NCBI GenBank assembly: GCA_002311335.1
Contig: DBZX01000015.1
Location: forward strand, 91,686-98,136
Direction: 5' to 3'
Source of the DNA: a bacterium UBP10_UBA1149
GTDB taxonomy: Bacteria > Desulfobacterota > Binatia > UBA1149
DNA length: 6,451 nt
Positions 1 through 4,518 of this stretch are shown here, in pieces. Both the position numbers and the translations under genes were made by a program. The notes under the pieces were generated by a model. That model saw only the letters and a list, made by a program, of their open reading frames with translations, did no database searches and was not told the origin of the DNA. Every line of letters begins with the position of its first letter. The stretch's first letter is position 1.

Positions 1-1168
1 TGTCGACCAGCGCTATGTTGATCGCGTCGTCGAGGGAGCTCTTTTCGGCCAGCGCGGCCAGGGCTTCGTTGATACGCGACTTGAAAAGATTGCGGACCAC
101 CGGTGGCATCTTGTCCATGGGGAAATTATTCAGCTTCACCTCGGCCAACGAATCAGAACTCCAGGTGATGGAGACCACCCGCGGGCCCACTATGCGGTGG
201 CCGAGCAGCAGTCGGTCGGCGCCACGCTGGAAATCGCTGGTGGCATTGCTCTCGGCTTTGCCACCGCCGCCGGCCGTTGCTGCAGCATCGCCGCCACCCG
301 TGCGGCTACGCGGTGTGGGCCCGGCTGCCTGTCGACTCTCCAGCGAAGCCACGAGGGCCTCGACACGACGTTTCTGTTCCGGGTCGGTGGCGATGGCCCC
401 TGCCTTCTTCAGGCTCGCCAGCGCGGCCTCGCGGTCGCCCATGCCGTTCTGCACCAGGCCGAGATTGAACCAGGCCTGCATGAAGCCCGGTGTTTTCTCG
501 GTGACCTCGCGGTATGTGTCGCGCGCCTCTTTGCGTCGGTCCTGGAAGAGCAGCGACGAGCCGAGGTCGGTGCGTACGGCCGCGTCGTCGGGGTCGATCT
601 GGAGGTAACGATTGAAGAGTTCTTCGGCGCGCGCGAACTGCCGGGCGTTGTACTCCAGGTTGCCGTACATGCGGATGGCTTCGGGCGAGTCGGCGTCGAG
701 CTCGAGCACGTGGCCCAGGGCCTGCCGGGCCTTGTCGACGTAAGACGGATCGATCAGGCCTGCGCGGTAGCGCGCGCGGGACAATATCAACCAGGACTCG
801 AGGTCGTCGGGGCTGGCCTCGGCTGCCTCCGAAAGCCTATCGAGCACGCGCGTTACTTCTTCGGGCAGTTCCACCATCGGGTGGTCGGCCGGGGCGAGGT
901 TGAGCGCGGGGGCTGAAGCCGTCGCCCCGGTAGCGCCGGGTGCACCCGATACCGCCCGCTGCTGGGAGGGAGGGGGGGCTTCGAGCCGGTAAACGCCCAG
1001 GCCGCCGAGGGCAAACAGCAGGCCAAAAACCGCGAGTGCGAGCGGGTTTGCCCTGATTTCACGGGGCTTGTCACGCCGCGGGGTGCCGCAGTCGCCGCAC
1101 CAGGCCTGCCTCGAGGAGAGGCTGGCTCCGCATTTAGCACAAGTGTTCGATTTTGATTGTCTGCTCAC
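1..1168 (-). CDS. Zinc-ribbon, single-TM, TPR-repeat protein (C-terminus cut by window edge)
   Basis: The frame is open from a GTG start at 1166-1168 to the left edge, giving 389 residues and no stop. Seen: a short zinc ribbon at the N-terminus (C10-x2-C13 and C24-x2-C27), a hydrophobic segment at about residues 41-60 that should be one membrane span, an Ala/Pro/Gly-rich linker (62-95), then a TPR solenoid. Three canonical repeats lie at about 161-194, 195-228 and 229-262, with a more irregular one at 119-160. A Gly/Ala-rich linker (about 287-306) leads to an uncharacterised domain from about 309 onward. The GTG start is supported by an AGGTGAGG Shine-Dalgarno upstream, an in-frame TGA just upstream of the start, and retention of the zinc ribbon. 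TPR proteins usually scaffold protein complexes; the 'PADHPM...LPEEV' segment before the repeats recalls CcmH/NrfG-like TPR proteins, but that is a weak resemblance. It is transcribed divergently from the membrane-protein gene to its right. I do not recognise a specific gene. Confidence 0.85.
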   Translation of the reverse strand, partial: MSRQSKSNTCAKCGASLSSRQAWCGDCGTPRRDKPREIRANPLALAVFGLLFALGGLGVYRLEAPPPSQQRAVSGAPGATGATASAPALNLAPADHPMVELPEEVTRVLDRLSEAAEASPDDLESWLILSRARYRAGLIDPSYVDKARQALGHVLELDADSPEAIRMYGNLEYNARQFARAEELFNRYLQIDPDDAAVRTDLGSSLLFQDRRKEARDTYREVTEKTPGFMQAWFNLGLVQNGMGDREAALASLKKAGAIATDPEQKRRVEALVASLESRQAAGPTPRSRTGGGDAAATAGGGGKAESNATSDFQRGADRLLLGHRIVGPRVVSITWSSDSLAEVKLNNFPMDKMPPVVRNLFKSRINEALAALAEKSSLDDAINIALVD

Positions 1169-1182
1169 GCCCTTACGTCCTC

Positions 1183-1198
1183 ACCTGACTTATCAGGT
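1183..1198. repeat. Perfect inverted repeat next to the TPR gene start
   Basis: The sequence ACCTGA-CTTA-TCAGGT has perfect 6-bp arms around a 4-base centre. On the minus strand its distal arm runs into the AGGTGAGG Shine-Dalgarno of the TPR gene. It could be an operator for a dimeric regulator, or an RNA hairpin in the 5' leader that hides part of the ribosome binding site. Nothing in the sequence decides between these, and a chance palindrome is possible. Confidence 0.4.
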
Positions 1199-1225
1199 AT
1201 CCTTACGCTGTTGAAGTCCGCGCGA

Positions 1226-1241
1226 CCGGCCCCGAGGCCGG
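1226..1241. repeat. GC-rich hairpin in the divergent intergenic region
   Basis: CCGGCC-CCGA-GGCCGG can form a perfect 6-bp stem with a 4-base loop. No T-tract follows on either strand, so it is not an intrinsic terminator. In GC-rich DNA such a hairpin can occur by chance; I record it as structure without an assigned role. Confidence 0.3.
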
Positions 1242-1290
1242 GTGGAGGAAGCCGCCGGCCAAAAAAACGGCAGCTGCTGCACGGCTGTTC

Positions 1291-1296
1291 TATAAT
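1291..1296 (+). promoter_or_regulatory. Candidate -10 box (TATAAT) for the membrane-protein gene
   Basis: A perfect TATAAT lies in an otherwise GC-rich spacer, 56 bases before the ATG at 1353. Transcription would start near 1303, giving a leader of about 50 bases. There is no convincing -35 box at 16-18 bases (the bases there read like CGGCAG) and no extended -10 TG in the right place. A regulator-assisted promoter or a chance match are both possible. Confidence 0.4.
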
Positions 1297-1352
1297 CGGG
1301 GCTGGCTGCCTGCATGGCGAGTCACGGTGAGGGAGACCACGGTAAAGCGACA

Positions 1353-2456
1353 ATGATAAACAAATTGAAACAGGTTTGGTCAAACTTGAACCCTACGCTC
1401 CGGTCGTGGCTGTCCACGGCAGTGAAGGCCGTCATAACGGTGGGCGCTTTCTACCTGCTGCTCTCGCATCAGGTGACCACCGACGATGGTCGCAGCGTGA
1501 CGACCTTCACCGCAATCCGCGAGTTCATACCCAATATCGACATGGGCAACTTCTGGAAGTTCGTGGCGCTGGCCGCCGGCATAAAGTTCATAGGCATACT
1601 TGCCAGCATGTATCGCTGGGTGCTGCTGCTCAAGGGTCAGGGCATAGCCCTCCCCTTCAAGCATATATTCGGCTCGTTTCTCATCGGCCGTTTCCTGGGC
1701 ACCTTTCTACCGTCCACCGTCGGTCTTGACGGCTACAAGCTCTACGACGCAGCCCGCTTCAGCAATCGCACTGTCGAGGTAACGGCCGCGACCGTGATCG
1801 AAAAAGTCCTCGGCGTCCTCGGGATTTTCTTTACCTTTCTCGTCGCAATGCCGCTGGGCATTTCGATTTTCGGCGATAACGCTTTTCGCGTCGCCGCGCT
1901 CACGGTGCCCATAGCGTCGGCCGTGTTGCTGCTGTTTTTCACCATGCTGTTCAAGCCCGGCCTGGTGCAGTGGATGATAGAAAACTTTCCCATCCCGGCG
2001 CGCGACAAGATCGCGGATTTCGTCACGCGGGTGTCCAAGGCCGCGGCGGCCTACAGCGACAAGCGCATGTTGTTGCTCAACGCGGCGTTTCAGAGCTGGA
2101 TCGTGCACTTCACGACGGCGGCGATGTACTTTTTTACGGCGCTGGCAGTGGGTGCCATGGGCGCGAGCTTCTGGGAGGTTACCTTTGCCTCGTCTATACA
2201 GATTTTTGCTACCGTGATATCGCCGTTTACCATTGCCGGCGAAGGCATCCGTGAAATCGCGCAGACCTACCTGCTGGGCGAGAAAATGGGCACTTCGGAG
2301 GCCATAATATCTGCCGCGCTGGGCTTCTGGGCGGCCGAGGCCCTGACCCTGACGGGCGCGTTCTTTCTCTGGGCTCGCCCCAAGGATTACCGACCCGAGT
2401 GGGTGCTGGTGGACGGCGAGCCCGTGGTCGTGACGGCCGACAGCGGCCAGGCCTGA
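1353..2456 (+). CDS. Multi-pass membrane protein, LPG-synthase-TM / flippase-like family (PF03706 type)
   Basis: A 367-residue integral membrane protein with many hydrophobic segments (clear ones near 21-38, 66-92, 104-120, 148-172, 180-200, 250-268, 278-295 and 318-340). Family signals seen are the PSTVG-x-D motif (120-126) after a hydrophobic stretch, and GEGIRE (296-301) near the C-terminus; both are hallmarks of the UPF0104/LPG_synthase_TM superfamily. These inner-membrane proteins include lysyl-phosphatidylglycerol flippase domains and glycolipid or isoprenoid-lipid transport partners; the substrate here cannot be inferred. The length suits a stand-alone membrane domain with no soluble aminoacyl-transferase domain. 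I chose ATG 1353 over the in-frame ATG at 1314: the extra 13 residues are hydrophilic and unlike the family, the 1314 start lacks a Shine-Dalgarno and would lie very close to the predicted transcript start, whereas 1353 has a weak GGTAAAG five bases upstream. The stop is TGA, with another in-frame TGA shortly after. It converges on the selenoprotein gene and is paralogous to the gene at 3526-4476. Confidence 0.85.
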   Translation: MINKLKQVWSNLNPTLRSWLSTAVKAVITVGAFYLLLSHQVTTDDGRSVTTFTAIREFIPNIDMGNFWKFVALAAGIKFIGILASMYRWVLLLKGQGIALPFKHIFGSFLIGRFLGTFLPSTVGLDGYKLYDAARFSNRTVEVTAATVIEKVLGVLGIFFTFLVAMPLGISIFGDNAFRVAALTVPIASAVLLLFFTMLFKPGLVQWMIENFPIPARDKIADFVTRVSKAAAAYSDKRMLLLNAAFQSWIVHFTTAAMYFFTALAVGAMGASFWEVTFASSIQIFATVISPFTIAGEGIREIAQTYLLGEKMGTSEAIISAALGFWAAEALTLTGAFFLWARPKDYRPEWVLVDGEPVVVTADSGQA

Positions 2457-2524
2457 TACGCCCAGGCTTGAGAGTTACATCCGGATAACGACCGGCACGG
2501 AAGGTCGTGGTGCGAAACGCGGTC

Positions 2525-2560
2525 AAAAAAAAGGCCGGCTCCCGTGAGGGAACCGGCCTT
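2525..2560 (-). terminator. Rho-independent terminator of the DsbA-like selenoprotein gene
   Basis: On the minus strand an 8-bp perfect stem (2553-2560 with 2531-2538, AAGGCCGG/CCGGCCTT) continues after one mismatch into a further 4-bp stem (TCCC/GGGA) closed by a 4-base loop. It runs directly into eight T residues (2525-2532). It starts 37 bases after the TGA at 2597-2599, the standard position for an intrinsic terminator. On the plus strand no T-tract follows, so it is unlikely to terminate the convergent membrane-protein gene efficiently. Confidence 0.9.
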
Positions 2561-2596
2561 GCCACTTTCGCAGCGGGCTTTCTGGCAGATTCCAGG

Positions 2597-3355
2597 TCAG
2601 CCCTTCTTCTTGATCTCCGCGGCGATGATGCTCTTCCACTGTTCAAAGGAACGGCCCGTGGGCTTCTTGCCGTTGATGAAGAAAGTGGGGGTACCCCGTA
2701 CACCGACGGTGCCCGCCTCTTTCATCTCTTCGACTATCAGCGCCTGGGTCTTGGGCGAGTCCATGTCTGCCTTGAACTTCTCAACGTCCAATCCGTCGAT
2801 CTCGCCGGCGGCCTTGGCGTAGAAATCCGCGTTCAGGCCACGGTAGTTTTCGAAGATCTTGTCGTGCATCTCCCAGAACTTGCCCTGGTTGCCGGCTGCA
2901 ACAGCAGCCTTCGCGGCAGGCATGGCCTGCTTATGAAACGGCAGGGGGTAGTTCTTGAAGACAAACTGTACGTCGTTGGGAAATTCCTTGACTATCTGAT
3001 CCACCAGACTGGTGGTTTGTGCACAGAATGGTCATTGAAAGTCCGAGAACTCGACCACCGTAACGGTCGGGTTCGCGGCGCCTTTCCAGAACGAGTTGCC
3101 CTTCTTTACGGGGTAGATCTTGTTCGGGTCGTCCTTGGGCTTGGATGGTCGCGCTGCAGCGGCCGGGCCCTTGGCCAGTATTTTTTTCTGACCGGCCTCC
3201 AGGCCTGCCAGTTTTCCTATCATGTCTTTTTGTTGTGCCTGTACCTCGTCGACCTTGGCCTTTATGTCGGCAACTTCCTGCGGGTCAACGCAGGAAGCCA
3301 CGTAAAGGGCCAGGATAGCAACGATGGCCGAGGCGTAACGTGCCTTCGATCCCAT
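2597..3355 (-). CDS. DsbA-like thioredoxin-fold lipoprotein, predicted selenoprotein (Sec-Pro-Phe-Cys active site)
   Basis: Read through the in-frame TGA at 3032-3034 this is one 252-residue protein. It begins with a lipoprotein signal peptide (K4 and R6, hydrophobic core 9-18, lipobox V-A-S-C with the lipidated Cys at 22). A charged Gln/Lys-rich segment (about 25-62) looks like a coiled coil, and an Ala/Pro/Lys linker follows (63-80). The thioredoxin domain (about 94-250, Thioredoxin_4/DsbA-like) starts with VTVVEFSDFQ, then U108-P109-F110-C111, where the family has CPFC. The helical insertion and the cis-proline loop G-T222-P223-T-F-F-I-N-G follow as expected. It should act on thiols or disulfides in the periplasm, anchored to a membrane; oxidase, isomerase or peroxide-reducing roles are all possible. 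The start at ATG 3353-3355 is fixed by AAGGAGG ten bases upstream and by the signal peptide. Downstream sequence stays in frame and fully family-like, which argues against a decayed gene. It has its own promoter and terminator. The alternative is a sequencing error or nonsense mutation of a TGC/TGT Cys codon. Confidence 0.85.
2995..3031 (-). promoter_or_regulatory. Putative bacterial SECIS element directing Sec at the UGA
   Basis: Directly after the UGA (3032-3034, minus strand), inside the coding region, CCACCA-GTC-TGGTGG (3001-3015) forms a perfect 6-bp stem with a GUC apical loop; melting one pair gives the loop AGUCU. The loop starts 22 bases after the UGA. Bacterial SECIS elements need a stem-loop at about this distance with a G (typically GU) early in the apical loop, the contact point for SelB; the AGUCU loop resembles the AGGUCU apex of E. 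coli fdhF. A short lower helix UCUG/CAGA (3024-3027 with 2995-2998) may extend it across an asymmetric internal loop. The fit was judged by eye and no folding was computed. Confidence 0.7.
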
Positions 3356-3365
3356 TGGGGTGCAT

Positions 3366-3372
3366 CCTCCTT
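3366..3372 (-). promoter_or_regulatory. Strong Shine-Dalgarno of the selenoprotein gene
   Basis: AAGGAGG on the minus strand, ten bases before the ATG at 3353-3355. It fixes that start: the in-frame sequence further upstream carries no signal peptide and is unlike the family. An out-of-frame ATG directly abuts the Shine-Dalgarno and is too close to be used. Confidence 0.85.
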
Positions 3373-3392
3373 GGAGCTGATTGTAACGCGTT

Positions 3393-3421
3393 ATTCTTCC
3401 GTTGCAGGCCGGGCCTGTCAA
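3393..3421 (-). promoter_or_regulatory. Sigma70-type promoter for the selenoprotein gene
   Basis: On the minus strand a perfect -35 hexamer TTGACA (3416-3421) is followed after exactly 17 bases by AAGAAT (3393-3398), four of six matches to TATAAT. Transcription would start near 3386, giving a leader of about 30 bases that contains the AAGGAGG site. I see no obvious operator, so expression may be constitutive. Confidence 0.65.
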
Positions 3422-3463
3422 GGTGCGCAGCAAATTTTTCGGCCTGGTGGTCGGCAGGGGGCA

Positions 3464-3492
3464 TTGAGGACAAGGCCGCGGGCTGGTATCCA
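3464..3492 (+). promoter_or_regulatory. Weak candidate promoter for the rightward membrane-protein gene
   Basis: TTGAGG (3464-3469) and TATCCA (3487-3492) are separated by 17 bases. The -35 matches four of six consensus positions and the -10 only three. The predicted start near 3499 would allow translation from 3526 but hardly from 3502. It is the best pair I found on this strand, but could be chance. Confidence 0.25.
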
Positions 3493-3525
3493 GATAGGGG
3501 GATGAGCGTTTTGGGGGACAGTACG

Positions 3526-4476
3526 ATGGGCGGCAAAATGGGCTGGGGAACGCCACTCAAGTTCGTCGTGTCGCTGCTGGCTGGCTACCTGGTCTACCGG
3601 CAGATGGGCGATCCCGGGGTGCTGGCGGTTGCACTTCTACAGGTCGATCCACTGGTCGTGGTCGGAGCGGCGCTGCTCTACCTGTCCGGCCAGTTCATGA
3701 CCGCCTGGCGCTGGAGCATCATATCGGAACGCGTAGGTTTTAACGCCGGGCTGGGCGCCGTTACCCGTTTTTATTTCATCGGCATGTTCTTCAACCTGTT
3801 CGGCCCAAGCACCCTGGGCGGCGACGTTGTGCGCGCACTCTATCTTGGTCGTACCGACGGCCGGCGCGCGGTGGCCCTCAACACTGTGTTGTTCGACCGC
3901 CTGTCAGGACTGGCCATGCTGGTGGTGGTGGTGGTGGTGGCCATTGGCGTGTGGGGCCGCTTCAGTCTGCCGCCGTGGTTGGTCTGGCTCACCTGGGCCC
4001 TGGGCCTGGCCATGCTGGTGGGCTGGTGGCTTATTCCCATGATCGCGGGACGATTGCTGGGCGACACGAATCGATTACGGCGCTTGCTCGAGGACGACCT
4101 CGCCCCGTTCTGGTTCGACCGTGGGCTGTTGTTGCAGGCGGCATGGGTGTCACTGGCCTTTCACAGCCTGCAGGTTGTGACGCTTTACTTGCTGGGCACG
4201 GGCCTGGGCCTGGACCTGCCGCTGGCTTATTACTTCGTCTTCCACCCACTGGTGACGATACTGTCAGCCCTGCCGGTGAGCTTGGCCGGCCTGGGAATAA
4301 GGGAGGGCGGGTACGTGTGGTTTATTGTCCACGCCGGGGTATCGTCCGAGCTGGGCGTAGCGCTGGGGCTGTTGTGGCTGATCGTGCTGCTGGCCTCGTC
4401 GGCGGTGGGCGGCCTGGTGTTTCTCGCCGATGATTCCGGCATGCCGGCGCTCAGGGGAAGCGAGGGCGAGGCCTGA
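3526..4476 (+). CDS. Multi-pass membrane protein, second LPG-synthase-TM / flippase-like paralogue (PF03706 type)
   Basis: A 316-residue, very hydrophobic protein. Family motifs seen are PSTLGGD (94-100), the classic form of the motif, and GLGIRE (255-260). Membrane segments are apparent near 11-25, 33-56, 82-93, 127-143, 149-172, 203-226, 234-250, 262-270 and 276-301. Like its relatives it is predicted to sit in the inner membrane and handle a lipid or lipid-linked substrate, but no substrate can be named. The start is chosen at ATG 3526 because GGGGGA lies seven bases upstream. An in-frame ATG at 3502 is directly abutted by a G-run, which is too close for a working Shine-Dalgarno, and ATG 3538 is also possible. 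The frame is open further upstream, but that stretch overlaps the divergent gene and is not protein-like. One helix contains six consecutive valines encoded by a GGT/GTG tandem repeat. It is transcribed divergently from the selenoprotein gene and converges with the gene to its right across a 42-base gap that holds no clear terminator. Confidence 0.85.
   Translation: MGGKMGWGTPLKFVVSLLAGYLVYRQMGDPGVLAVALLQVDPLVVVGAALLYLSGQFMTAWRWSIISERVGFNAGLGAVTRFYFIGMFFNLFGPSTLGGDVVRALYLGRTDGRRAVALNTVLFDRLSGLAMLVVVVVVAIGVWGRFSLPPWLVWLTWALGLAMLVGWWLIPMIAGRLLGDTNRLRRLLEDDLAPFWFDRGLLLQAAWVSLAFHSLQVVTLYLLGTGLGLDLPLAYYFVFHPLVTILSALPVSLAGLGIREGGYVWFIVHAGVSSELGVALGLLWLIVLLASSAVGGLVFLADDSGMPALRGSEGEA
3921..3940 (+). 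repeat. Short (GGT)n trinucleotide repeat inside a coding region
   Basis: Six tandem GGT units plus two bases encode a run of six valines in a predicted membrane helix. Unit gain or loss would keep the reading frame and only change helix length, so it is not an on/off phase switch. Confidence 0.8.
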
Positions 4477-4518
4477 CGCTTCGCTGTGCGATCTCCGCCG
4501 CACTGACGCAGCCCTGGA

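Noticed and set aside
197..916. 239-residue open frame on the plus strand
   Set aside because: It is antisense to the TPR repeats of the left-hand gene, which has recognisable domains; this frame has none.
1261..1267. A7 tract as the U-run of a minus-strand terminator
   Set aside because: The bases preceding it on the minus strand do not form a stable GC stem ending at the tract, and no minus-strand gene lies upstream to terminate.
1314..1352. Upstream start (ATG 1314) for the first membrane protein
   Set aside because: It has no Shine-Dalgarno, lies only about 11 bases from the predicted transcript start, and adds a hydrophilic extension not expected in the family.
2488..2508. ACGACC...GGTCGT hairpin as terminator of the membrane-protein gene
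   Set aside because: It has a 6-bp stem with a 9-base loop and no T-tract on the plus strand; it is too weak to call.
3032..3034. Nonsense mutation making the DsbA-like gene a pseudogene
   Set aside because: This cannot be fully excluded without read data. However, the exact position at the redox Cys, the SECIS-like hairpin after it, the UGA (not UAA/UAG) codon and the intact downstream frame and expression signals together make recoding far more likely.
2507..3505. 332-residue open frame on the plus strand
   Set aside because: It runs antisense across the terminator, the selenoprotein gene and its promoter, and shows no family motif.
2597..3556. Two separate minus-strand genes, 2597-3004 and 3032-3556
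   Set aside because: They are the two halves of one thioredoxin-fold protein in the same frame, separated only by a TGA at the catalytic Cys codon. The second half would need a GTG in mid-helix with no Shine-Dalgarno and would lack the active site; the first half's long form lacks a plausible N-terminus.
4486..4503. GTGCG...CGCAC hairpin as a bidirectional terminator between the convergent genes
   Set aside because: It has only 5 bp with an 8-base loop and no T-tract on either strand.
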